From: Pontederia crassipes
Lineage: Eukaryota > Streptophyta > Magnoliopsida > Commelinales > Pontederiaceae
Assembly: GCA_030549335.1 (NCBI GenBank)
Contig: JAUKPH010000017.1
Span: forward strand, 11,617,501 to 11,681,500
Direction: 5' to 3'
DNA length: 64,000 nt
The notes below the pieces were generated by a model that worked only from the letters and a program-made list of their open reading frames with translations, did not search any database and was not told the DNA's origin. Shown here in pieces: positions 1-9,814 of this stretch. Position 1 is the stretch's first letter. Each line of letters starts with the position of its first letter. Made by a program: the position numbers and the translations under genes.

Positions 1-2960
1 ATTGACTATGACGCCGCAGTAGCCAAGAATTTGTTACTTCGGTCCATGATCGAGATCTCGTATTTTGTTCTCTATGACAGAGCCATTAATAACCTACAAA
101 AAAAATTAACTAAAAACTTTATTAAAAGTTACGAACTTATAACAATTAAGAACAAGCTAAAAGATTTCTCACTTCACATCTCAACCAATCGGCAAAATGT
201 TCGTCTTGTAGTTTCAATAACTCATCATTTGTAACTAACGGATTGATTTCTCGCTGTAATTCTTCGAATCTTTTGAATTCATAGTTTTCAATTAATGCAA
301 TCGTATAGCAATAATTAACTTTAAATTATATAACAAATTAGAACAAATTATCTTACTCGAGATACGGTGTCACTTCGCTACAATTTGCAAGAACATAATT
401 CTCAACGGAGTTGAGATCTCTGTCATTCAAGATAACTTTGCGTCCTGCACCAAGAAGTCGACATGTGTACTTGATGATGGATAGAATATTCATGTCAACT
501 TCTCCTTCACCACCATCATCATTTTTTGGAACTTGGGTGTGTCGTGATTGTATGTGTGACTCAAAGTATTTTGAAGTGAAGTTTGACACCTCCTCAATGA
601 AATATGCTTCACATATGGAACCTTCAATTTTTATCTTATTCTTCGTCTTTCTTTTCAAATATAACATGCACCTTTCGAAAGGATACATCCATCGATATTG
701 AACCGGACCCACAATTTTTGTTTCATATGGTAGATGTACAATCAAATGTTCCATCACATCAAAGAAAGAAGGTGAAAATATCTTCTCAGCCTTGCACACG
801 GTAATCACAATAGAAGCCTCTAACCGAGAGATGTCTTCTTTCCGAATAATGGATGCACAAAGCTCTTTAAAGAACATAGAGAATTCTGTTAAAACCTCAT
901 AGATGTCATTTGGCAAAAGTTCTTTAAAGACAATTGAAAGCAGCCTTTGCATAAAAATATGACAGTCATGACTCTTCATCCCTGTATCTTTCCATTGTCC
1001 AAGTTAAAACAACGAGATATGTTTGATACATATCCGTCGGGGAATTTCAATTGCTTTACCCAGTCAAAAATCACTTTTCTTTGATCATTGCTCAAGACAT
1101 AAGTAGCTTTTGGATTTTTGCATTTATCATTTTGAAGATGAATGATATCTGACTCTAGTCTTTTGCATATTAATTTCATGTCTTCGCGAGCCTGTATGCT
1201 ATCTTTTGTTCTTCCTTTAAGATCCATAATAGTATTGAAGATGTTGTCAAATACGTTCTTCTCCACATGCTTGACATCCAAGTTATGACATACCAAGTTT
1301 GAAGACCAGTAAGGCAACTCCAAAAAAATACTTCTTTTCTTCCAATTATGTTCACTTCCAAATCCAATTTGCTTGTAACTATCGGACTTCGGTCCGAATG
1401 AGACTTCGCTAAGCTTGTTTACTTGCTCTAGCAATTCTTGTCCCGTCAAATGAGTTGGAGACAAAGTGTTCTCGGATGTATTCTTTTTAAATGAGTTTCG
1501 ATCACAACGCATCGAATTCTTCAATGGGACAAGCAAGTTTTCCTTTTGTGCTCCAACCAAACCAGCAAACTTTTCTATAGTTTTTCAAATAAAATAATTT
1601 TGTATTCTTTCCACATATGGGACAAGCAAGTTTTCCTTTTGTGCTCCAACCACTCAATATTCCATATGCCAGAAAAATACTTATGGTCCACATTAATGCG
1701 GCTCTCATAATGAAATTTTGCTTTTTAAATTTGTTATAGGTAATCACGCCATCCTCCCACAACAACTTGAGTTCATCAATCAAGGGTCTTAAGTAAACAT
1801 CTAAATTTTTACCAGGAGATCGAAGACCCGAAATCATACATGTAAGCAATATATTCTCTCGTCTCATACACATGCTTGGAGGCAAATGATAAGGTGTCAC
1901 AAAAATTGTCCAATATGAATAAGCAGTGCTTGATGAGTCAAATGGGTTGAAGCCATCGGTGCAAAGTCCTAATATACCATTGCATGATTCTGCAGAAAAA
2001 GCCGAATAAAGTGCATCAAATCGTCTCCATGCCTCCGCATCCGAAGGATGTGTAATTGAATTTTGATCTTCACGTGCCCCTTCTCTGTGCCACCTCATAA
2101 ATGATATAATTTTTTCAAAAAAAAATAGTTGTAATCTTGGAACAATCGGAAAGTATCTAAATATTACATTTGCCACATTTTTTTCGAACTTTGGGAATTT
2201 TTTTTCGGCTTGAATATGGGCTCGCCACAAATAGAACAACTTATAAGTGAGTTATTTTTCTCGTAGTACAACATGCAATGATTGCGGCATGCATCAATCT
2301 TCTAATATTCCAACCCTAAATCTCTCAACAATCGTTTGCACTTGTAAAAATGTCCCGATAATTTCTCCGAAGATGGAAGCATGCTCTTAATAATGGCAGG
2401 CATCCAGTCAAAACAACTTTCGCTCATATTAAATTCTGATTTTAAGTTCATTAGTTGTGCCACTACAGAAAGTGTAGTTTGCTTCACGCATTCATCCCAT
2501 AAAGGTTCATATGCTTCTTCGAGAAGATTATAAAACTTAGAAGTCGAAGGATTCGGGTCTTCTTCAATCAATGTTTTGCCAACATTTTCTTCTAACATTG
2601 CATCTCGGATCATGTCCCTGTACGGATTGCTCGAGTCGCCCACAACGGTATATACATTACTTGTTTCTTTAGCCCATCTTTCTTCGCCATGAAATAACCA
2701 ATTGGTGTATGTCAGTAAGAAACCATTGTAATATAATTTCTTCTGCACATCATATCTTACTTTCCACTGATAACATTTGCACTTCCGACATGGACATAAG
2801 ATTTCGCCATATGAAGAAGTAATACCTTCATTTTGATATGCCACATTAATAAATTCATCAACACCATCCTTATATTCTTCAGTTATGATGACATGTTTAT
2901 CCTTCTAATGATGAATCCAATTATGATCTGGCTTTATCATTTCTGTAACGGACAATATTA
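1..2960 (-). pseudogene. TNP2-like CACTA transposase, decayed (CACTA-1)
   Basis: Read on the minus strand, the pieces appear in the family order. A transposase-associated N-terminal domain with the CPCRKCKC cluster lies at 2960-2302. The catalytic-type transposase_21 core lies at 2239-1502, with motifs such as LCTDGFNPF, LRSPGKNLDVYLRPLIDEL and LSGWSTKGKLACP. Next comes DVKHVEKNVFDN, then the DUF4218 region (1560-353, with MKSHDCHIFMQRLL), and the start of the DUF4216 region (from about 230 to 1). Breaks include an in-frame stop near 2905, one near 2302, a frameshift near 2225, a small duplication at 1524-1652, and a one-base loss near 985 that separates two ORFs which are continuous in the family. 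In an active element this protein would cut and join at the terminal repeats. This copy should be inactive. Confidence 0.88.
1524..1652. repeat. 36-bp direct duplication inside the transposase
   Basis: The same 36 bases occur at 1524-1559 and 1617-1652, with 57 bases between. The first copy repeats the codons for the GWSTKGKLACP motif and throws the downstream frame out. It is probably a repair or slippage scar, and it is one of the lesions that break TNP2 in CACTA-1. Confidence 0.85.
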
Positions 2961-2989
2961 AACCATATGTCAATAAATTCGTGTACTTG

Positions 2990-3370
2990 AAACGTGTGTT
3001 TTGAACTTACGAAGTTCAAAATCACATGTTTTAAGTATTTCATCGTCGAATCATAATCTCATTTTATCACCAAGAATGTGGAAGTACATCCTTAGTAAAA
3101 TTTATGAGAACATGATCAAAAAGAGGTTCTAGAATTATGAAAAAAAAGTTTAACTTAACATGCATTACTAACTTAGTACATCCTTAGTAACTAACTTAAT
3201 AATAATAGTTTCAAGTAATTAAGTAGTATTTAACTTAACATGCATTACTAACTAACTTAACAACAAAATAATCAAGTAATTAAGTAGTATTTAACTTAAC
3301 ATGCATTAGTTCATAACTTTCAAGTAATTAAGTAGTATTTAATTTCATGCATTAATAATTAACTTAACAT
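2990..3370. repeat. AT-rich short-repeat intron-like stretch of CACTA-1
   Basis: Reiterated motifs of the type taacttaacatgcatta and caagtaattaagtagta fill this stretch between the transposase N-terminus and the GC-rich leader. The equivalent stretch of CACTA-2 (33850-34385) has the same position and related aacttaagtaatact repeats, but in a different copy number. It is most simply the first intron of the transposase transcript. No ORF is supported. Confidence 0.55.
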
Positions 3371-4010
3371 GGTGGCAGGCTAGTACCTTCTTAACTGGTG
3401 AGGGATGGCGGTGGAGGAAGGCGGTGGGCGACGACCGATAGAGGAGCACAGTCGGTAGGCAGACGAGGCAAAGGGAGGAGGAGGCGTCGGTGGAGGCGGA
3501 GGCGGAGGCGGACGTCGGAGTGGTGGCGGAGGGCAGTGGAGGAGGTGGAGGCAGCGGTGGAGGGCAGCGGAGGGGCACGACGGAGGTGGCAGAGGGGCGC
3601 GGTGGAGGAGGCGATGGAGTAGGTGGAGGGGCGTGGTGGAGGAGGCGGAGGCGGAGGGCGGACGTCGGAGGAGGAGGCAGTGGAGGCGGAGGGGCACGGT
3701 GGAGGAGGAGGCGGCGGTGGTGGCGAAGGGCGGCAAAGGGCGGCGGAGGTGGACGTCGGCGCAGTGGAGGAGGCGGCGCAGGAGGGGGGCGGCGGTGGAG
3801 GCGGAGGCAGCAGAGATAGAGGCGGAGGAGGCTGAAGGCGTCGACGGTAGAGGCGGAGGCAGCAGAGGCAGAGGCGTCGGCGGCGGAGGGCAGCGGAGGC
3901 ACCGAGCGTTGGGCGTCGGAGGAGTCGATCGTCGACGTCGGGCGTCGGGCATCGGGCGTCGGGTGTCGGGCGTCGGAGGTCGGGCTTCTTGGGTGGAAGG
4001 TAAAACAGTT
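3370..4010 (-). repeat. GC-rich trinucleotide-like leader of CACTA-1
   Basis: A strongly biased block of ggcggagg, gtggagg and gggcgtcgg units. On the minus strand it is C-rich and reads as low-complexity Pro/Ser/Ala/Arg ORFs in more than one frame, which is expected from such composition and is not evidence of a protein. The block sits between the subterminal repeats and the first transposase exon in both CACTA copies, so it is a family feature, probably the transcribed 5' leader or promoter-proximal region. Confidence 0.7.
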
Positions 4011-4029
4011 AAATGAAAACGAAGAAGAA

Positions 4030-5095
4030 GGGTTAGGGATTTAAGTAAATTTTTTAGCGTCTCCCCAGGATGCGACGCTACGTAGACGCAATGTAGGCGC
4101 CGCTTCTATCAAAATTTGGCCAGTGCGGCGCTATGGAGAAGCTAATGTGTCACTAAGCTAATGTAGCGACACCATAGCGTCATAGGGGCGTCGCCATAGA
4201 TTTAGCGTCCCACAAATGCGACACTAGTGCGACACTAATTAATAGTCTTTTTCAAAATTTCTACTATGTATGTAATTTTATTTATCAATATAGCGTCTCA
4301 TCGCATTGTGCCCCGTTCCAATTGTTTTATTTCCTTCCGATAATCTATTATGTATGTATATAAAATTATAAATCTATATGTATATGTGTATATAACAAAA
4401 TTTTGTGTGTGTGTGTATATATATATGTAATATATGCGTATGAATATGTCTACGTGTGGGAGATTAAATATTATAAATCTATCATGTATGTATGTTTATA
4501 TGTATTATAAATATATATATGTATGTATATGTCTATATATGTGCGAGTCATATATAGATAACATGTATATGTATACGTATTCGAAGTGAATATATGTGTA
4601 TATGTTTATATGTGTGAGATTAAGTGATAATAATATGTATATATGTACTTATTATATATAAGTATAAGTATATACGCGTATTTATATGTCTATATGTGCC
4701 CGATTAAGCGAGAGAGATAAAAAGTCGACTACGGAGGCGCAATACAGACGCTATTGAGTCGCTAGGTACTTTTAGCGACCCCATCGCGCCGAACTAGCAT
4801 CTAAAACCTTGTCGTGTCTCAAGTTGGCGACGCTACAGAAACGCCAATAGTGTCACCATAGCGTCGACATCACCGACGGCTCTTGTTAGATGCGAAGTGA
4901 ACGCTGTTGAGTCTCCACGATGACGCTAAAATGGGATAATTTGTAGCAAATCACTCTCTAATTCAACCATCGCAATTTCATGATTAAGTATATAATAATA
5001 ATATATGGATAATTAAGATATTATATATATTGTATGTATAGTTAACATAAATAATATAGGTAACAAATTATATATTTAGGAACACTCCTATCATG

Positions 5096-5137
<42 letters not shown>

Positions 5138-5680
5138 CATGTAATACATATATATAATATGGGTAATTATGTAGGAATACATATATATGTTGATAATACT
5201 AATATAACATTTAATTAATTTATTGATTAACATATAGTATATATAATATATAGGGTTTAAATATAAAACAAATAGCGATATAAATATAGATAATTTATGA
5301 GTAGTTGCCAATAATCACATTCGCGTCTACATAGCGTCGCCTAAGCCTGTGACGCCATATAGTGTCGCTTTAGAGCCGCAAGGCTTGCAACGCGAGATTG
5401 GCGTCGATCGTGATCGACACGAGAACGGCGCTAGGTTCTGCCGTGCATTTTCGCTCCGTGGCGCATAATAATAGCGTCTACGTAGTGTCTCTATTGCGCC
5501 AGCGTTAGCGTCTATTTCATGAATAGCTAAGAATATGCTAATGAGACGCTAGCGAGAGGCAAATAGTGTCCCGTTGTTGTGACGCAAAGTGAACGCCATA
5601 AAGGCGCTAGTGGCATCTATGTAGCGTCACCTCTTATGCAACGCTATTTTGCGTCGCTAAGCGCCCATTTTCTTGTAGTG
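4030..5680. repeat. Subterminal region of CACTA-1 (GACGCTA-type repeats)
   Basis: Two clusters rich in tagcgtc/gacgcta heptamers (about 4055-4250 with 4730-4960, and 5320-5680) flank AT microsatellite DNA (tatatgtatatg type, about 4370-4700 and 4980-5290). Dense short motifs in both orientations near the ends are typical binding sites for the accessory CACTA transposase. The same arrangement occurs at both ends of CACTA-2. The region ends at the terminal inverted repeat, 5668-5680. Confidence 0.85.
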
Positions 5681-6914
5681 ATTTATAACATTATTTGAAA
5701 TATTATTTTGTTTAATGAAAATCTTCTATGCTATAATGATATGGTCAAACTATGTGCAAAATCAAATAAAGAATTTAAAATATGAGAGCAAAGAAAAAAT
5801 AATAGATATTTTATTCAGAGGAATTTATCAGGTATAAAATTTTTATCAGAAAATAAAGTTGGAGAAAAGACATTCACCCCAAAAATGACATTGACTTCAT
5901 AATAATTTTTACAATGATTATAAAAAATGCTAAGGTCAATAATTTTTCATGTCATATTTTTTCTTAAGAAATCAATATTCTCATGTGGCTCTTTCATGCA
6001 TAACAAATGAAGCAAATAATGTAGTTTATAGAAAACTATTTCGTAATTTAATATAAATTTATAATGAAGTTCATATTCTTTAATGTATTACCTTTTCATT
6101 TACATTAACATAATTAGCAAGAGTCGTGCCTCGGGTTCATAGACTAGTATATAATTAAAAAATGTGAACATGTGAACAGTCTAGGAGAAGATGCCATTTG
6201 TAATATTTACTTGTATATTATTATTTATTTAATTTGAAGAGTCCAAATGTAATTTCACACAATGTTTATGAGGTTGATAATAAGTGTTAAAAAAAACTTT
6301 ATTCTAACTCTACTTAGACTTATTTTAGACGACCTAATATATTACCATATAAAATTTATAATAACAATGAATAGATTTATTAAAATATCAATTTAAATCG
6401 TACTATTATTTTATAATCAGATAATTATTTAAAATGAAAATAATTGATACTAATATGCTATGCGAGACTGTGGATTTTCTTCTCTTTTTGATTTCATATG
6501 CTTAGAATATTTGAAGTTCTTTTTTTATTAAACTTGATCTAATTATATATTAACCTGACCCGACTTCTAACCCCCATCCGTTCCTTTGATGCAATTTAGC
6601 AAGGACATAAAATATATCTCGAAGCACTATCAATAAAAAGCACTTCTTTAGAACCAATTTTATCATCGTTTTATTTTTTCACCAACTTTTATTTTTCAGT
6701 TTCTGTAAATAGCATATTTTATCTTGATCAAGGCATTCAAGATGATTCCATAATAGCAACATTCAAGTTAAGCTAGCTCATTTTTTCAGATGAATAAAAT
6801 ATTCACTATTCAATCTTGATACAAATTGAGCTCAATGGACGATGGAGCTGCCCATCGGCTTCGGAATTATTCCAAAGGTAATAATGAATAATTAGCTAAT
6901 ACAGAGAGCACGGA
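5681..6914. repeat. Duplicate of the HMG-CoA synthase 3' flank (left copy)
   Basis: This stretch matches 53923-55098 in the same orientation over nearly its whole length, with scattered substitutions and small indels. The match starts exactly at the CACTA-1 end and stops near 6914, inside what at the other locus is the 3' UTR of the synthase gene. It contains no coding sequence of its own. It forms part of the left arm of the palindrome described at 6160-9110. Confidence 0.85.
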
Positions 6915-7051
6915 AAACAACTATTTATGTATACAACAAAAAGGAACTTTAGCAAACTTTTATTGGAAATTCAAAGAACACATCACACAAAGAAAGAGTG
7001 TGGACATGGATCACACAAAGAACCTAGTTTTAGCAGTTCCTTCACCTATAT

Positions 7052-7381
7052 ATGTATACAGCACATATGTTAAAAAAAATGGATGTACATTTTCTTTCTA
7101 GGATCCTCATCTCACTTATCCTAATTATTTTAGTTTCCATGTTCATCTTAGTTTTGTTTATGTTGGCAATATGGTCCTTCAATCGAATTTGGCGTGGCCA
7201 TGTAGCCTCTACTACTACCACTGTCCCGGAGCACGAGCACGAGCACGAGTGGCCGGAGGTATCCCGGTACCTCCGGCCGCTCATGCTCGTGCTCTTGCTC
7301 CAGGACAGTGGTAGCAGTAGAGGCTACATGGCCACTCCAAATTCGGATAAAGGACCATATTGGCAACATAATCAAAAGTAA
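7052..7381 (+). CDS. Hypothetical small membrane ORF, left palindrome arm
   Basis: A 109-codon ORF of unrecognised family. It has a short basic start, an internal Met at residue 10, one strong hydrophobic segment at about residues 18-42, then SFNRIWRGHVAS and a His/Glu repeat (EHEHEHE). At the palindrome centre it runs into the antisense of the facing ORF, so only about the first 70 residues are arm-specific. The partner at 7148-7489 on the other strand encodes a diverged copy of the same N-terminal 60 residues. Both arms stay open despite many differences, which weakly favours past coding function. The ORF could equally be chance in duplicated UTR-like DNA. No promoter was identified. Confidence 0.25.
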   Translation: MYTAHMLKKMDVHFLSRILISLILIILVSMFILVLFMLAIWSFNRIWRGHVASTTTTVPEHEHEHEWPEVSRYLRPLMLVLLLQDSGSSRGYMATPNSDKGPYWQHNQK

Positions 7382-7489
7382 GATGAAGATGGAAACTAAA
7401 ATTATTAGGATAAGTGGGGTGGGGACCCTAGAAAGAAAATTTACATCCATTTTTTTTTCTGTGTTGTATGTTGTATGTGTTGTATACAT
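7148..7489 (-). CDS. Hypothetical small membrane ORF, right palindrome arm
   Basis: A 113-codon ORF that mirrors the plus-strand ORF at 7052. From Met13 it has the same MDV-FLSR start, one hydrophobic segment at about residues 23-45, SFIRIWSGHVAS, and an acidic/His tract. It differs from its partner at about a quarter of the aligned N-terminal residues. The two ORFs converge and overlap across the palindrome centre, so each transcript would be antisense to the other. No family was recognised. Real translation is unproven. Confidence 0.22.
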   Translation of the reverse strand: MYTTHTTYNTEKKMDVNFLSRVPTPLILIILVSIFILLLIMLPIWSFIRIWSGHVASTATTVLEQEHEHERPEVPGYLRPLVLVLVLRDSGSSRGYMATPNSIEGPYCQHKQN

Positions 7490-7889
7490 ATATAGGTGAA
7501 GGGACTGCTAAAACTATAGGTTCTTTGTGTGATCCATGTCCACGATCTTTCTTTGTATGATGTGTTCTTTGAATTTCCAACAAAAGTTTAAGTGGCTAAA
7601 GTTCCTTTTTGTTGTATACATAAACAGTTGTTGTATACATAAACAGTTGTTTTCTGTGTTCTCTGTATTAGCTAATTATTCATTATTATCTTTGGAATAA
7701 TTTTGAAGCTAATGGGCAACTCCATCGTCCATTGAGTTCATTTGAATTTTTGTATCATTAAAACATAATTATATAGAACATAAATCTTTGCTCCAACACC
7801 ATCCGTCCATCCTAAAATGGTCGGGGCATAGACTTGTCAGCCATTGATGGAGGGCAAAAAACTCTATAAATCATTGATATGAAAGCGAG

Positions 7890-8330
7890 TGACCAAGCGC
7901 CAGATCCGGGCCTTCCCTCCTATGCCCAGGTCTTAGCTACATAGGCCTCGGGGAATGTATGTCCAAAGATGAGGGAATGCCTCTGCAAGTGAGTCCTCGG
8001 GACCAGGTATGCTGTTAGAAGGAGAAATCCTCCCTGAGCCCGCGAGGTAAGATGGTTTCCCTCCCATAGCAAGTATAGAAGATCGAGCACCAAAGACTAT
8101 CTTTCGACCCCATTATCCGTCTGAGCCACCAGGCTAGGAGAGTCCCAATTGGCGCACCGAAGATCCCAAACTCCCAAGCCTCCTGAGGAGTTGGGCCGGC
8201 AGATGCTGCCCCAATCAACTAGATGAACTCCGCTTTGCTCAGGAGCTCGTCCTTGCTTGAAAAAATTGCTCTTGAGTGAATCAATTCGTCCGAGTACCAG
8301 AGCCGATAGTGGTAGAACTGTCATATAATA
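7890..8330 (-). pseudogene. L1-type LINE ORF2 3' fragment
   Basis: Two overlapping minus-strand frames read like the region after the reverse transcriptase of plant LINEs: IDSLKSNFF, then VDWGSICRPNSSGGLGVWDL, then in a shifted frame AWWLRRIMGSKDSLW. The frameshift lies near 8130. The fragment sits in an insertion that interrupts the right arm of the palindrome (about 7780-8485). The remaining DNA of that insertion (7780-7890 and 8330-8485) was not recognised. No poly-A tail or target duplication was clear. Confidence 0.7.
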
Positions 8331-8487
8331 GTGTCAGGTGGCACTAAGCGTAACAAGATGAGATGGCCACCATGTGATAGAAGACGTGAGCTCCAGCCGT
8401 GAAGTTTGTGCTCAATGCATTCGATGATCGGGGTCCACCTCTGAAGGTGATGTGACGGTCAGAGAACGAAAGTCCCAAGGATCAGGA

Positions 8488-8757
8488 GGGTATATTACTA
8501 TCTATTTATTGACAAATAATCCTTGGAAAACATCTGTTGTACTTGATCATAGGGACGACGAAAGTATAAAAGTAAAGTTGAGAGTTCATCTATACGAAGA
8601 AAGTTAGAGAACAATACAAATATAACGAGTATAATTGGAGGATTCTTTGTCAAAAGTACTCGAACTTCATATACATGTTATTGGCCATTGGTTATAAACT
8701 GAAATGTTCAATCAGTCTAATTGTTTTTCTTCAGTAGATAGTCATCATCTGTTATCT
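8488..8757 (+). repeat. Inverted copy of HMG-CoA synthase intron 11
   Basis: This is the reverse complement of about 55425-55690, part of the last intron of the synthase gene. At 8757 it joins directly to an inverted copy of 6165-6510, although in the parent locus these two pieces are separated by more than 700 bp that include the last exon. The join therefore marks a deletion or rearrangement in the duplicate. No exon is present here. Confidence 0.8.
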
Positions 8758-9110
8758 AATATTCTAAGCATATGAAATCAAAAGAGAAGAAAATCCACAA
8801 TCTCACATAGCATATTAGTATCAAGTATTCTAATTTTAAATAATTATTTCATTATAAAATAATATTACGATTTAAGTTGATATTTTAATAAATCTATTCA
8901 TTGTTATTATAAAATTTATATGGTAATATATTAGGTCGTCTAAAATATGCCTAAGTAGAGTTAGAATAAAGTTTTTTAACACTTATTATCAACCTCATCA
9001 ACATTATGTGAAATTACATTCGGACTCTTCAAATTAAATAAATAAACAAATAATAATATACAAGTAAATATTACAAATGGCGTCTTCTCCTACATACATA
9101 ATACTGTTCA

Positions 9111-9120
9111 TATATTCGCA

Positions 9121-9168
<48 letters not shown>

Positions 9169-9732
9169 TAGTGCTAAGCCCCGTATGGCACATATACGGT
9201 AAAAGTTAATTAGTATATAATTATTATACTATAATTTTAAAACTTATAAGATATTTTTTAACCAAAAAAGTTCATAACTGAGTCAAACTACTTTAAAGAA
9301 AATATTGACGATATTAAAAATAAATTGAAAGCAAAATTTTTAACATTATAGCATAATTGTATTACATCATCTTTACTTGTTTGTGCGTGTGCGTGTGCGT
9401 GTGGGTGTGTGAGCATATAGGTATAGATAATAATTTTTATCATTATATTCTTACTTACAAAATACAAGTCTTTTAACAAAATAACTATTTTTTTAAAAAT
9501 ATGACATATAATATCTCCATTTATTTTAAAAGATATTATCCACATTTAATTAACCTCTCAAATTGAATTAGCTTATTTTAAAATTAATTATTATCCAATC
9601 ATGATATTACTATATATAAAATTATTGTTTTCGCAAACTATTTTGAAAAAAATGATTTGATATAAAAAAAATATATTGCATCTTTTAAATCATATTGAAA
9701 GGAAAATTTAAAAGATGACAGTAATTATATTA

Positions 9733-9783
<51 letters not shown>

Positions 9784-9814
9784 ACTTTTGTATAGAGATA
9801 TAAGATATTAAAAG
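9111..9814. other. AT-rich stretch with TA microsatellites, no gene seen
   Basis: It contains (TA)n runs at about 9129-9164 and 9738-9775 and a short gtgcgtgtgcgtgt run near 9383. The remaining sequence is AT-rich, with no ORF showing recognisable motifs. Confidence 0.6.

Larger units (their letters stand above)
1..5680 (-). mobile_element. CACTA/En-Spm transposon CACTA-1, right (5') part
   Basis: The element enters from beyond the left edge and ends at 5680 with the inverted CACTA terminus (ttttcttgtagtg). The order on the minus strand is: terminus and subterminal repeats (5680-4030), a GC-rich leader (about 4000-3370), a short-repeat intron-like stretch (about 3370-2990), then a TNP2-type transposase running off the window. 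The right terminus closely matches that of the element at 29167-37144, and the two elements align over most of their length, so they are one family. The 3-bp target duplication cannot be checked because the other end is outside. The base after 5680 begins sequence homologous to 53923 onward, which shows that the element inserted into a copy of the synthase 3' flank. The coding part has stops and frameshifts. Confidence 0.9.
6160..9110. repeat. Large interrupted inverted repeat centred at 7264/7265
   Basis: The inner arms, about 6800-7264 and 7265-7775, are close reverse complements. The exact centre is ggccggaggta (7251-7261), a 6-base spacer, then tacctccggcc (7268-7278). The outer arms, about 6165-6510 and 8762-9110, are also reverse complements. 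Between them in the right arm sit foreign DNA with a LINE fragment (about 7780-8485) and an inverted piece of synthase intron 11 (8488-8757). Transcription through the centre would give a long fold-back RNA. The arms carry single-base differences and small indels, so this is not an assembly mirror of one sequence. Confidence 0.85.

Noticed and set aside
3345..4016. Long Pro/Ser-rich and Gly/Arg-rich ORFs on both strands
   Set aside because: They arise from stop-poor GC-rich repeats in the CACTA leader. Several frames are open at once and none has a domain.
5042..5311. 89-codon Ile/Tyr-rich ORF
   Set aside because: Translation of TA microsatellite DNA inside CACTA-1.
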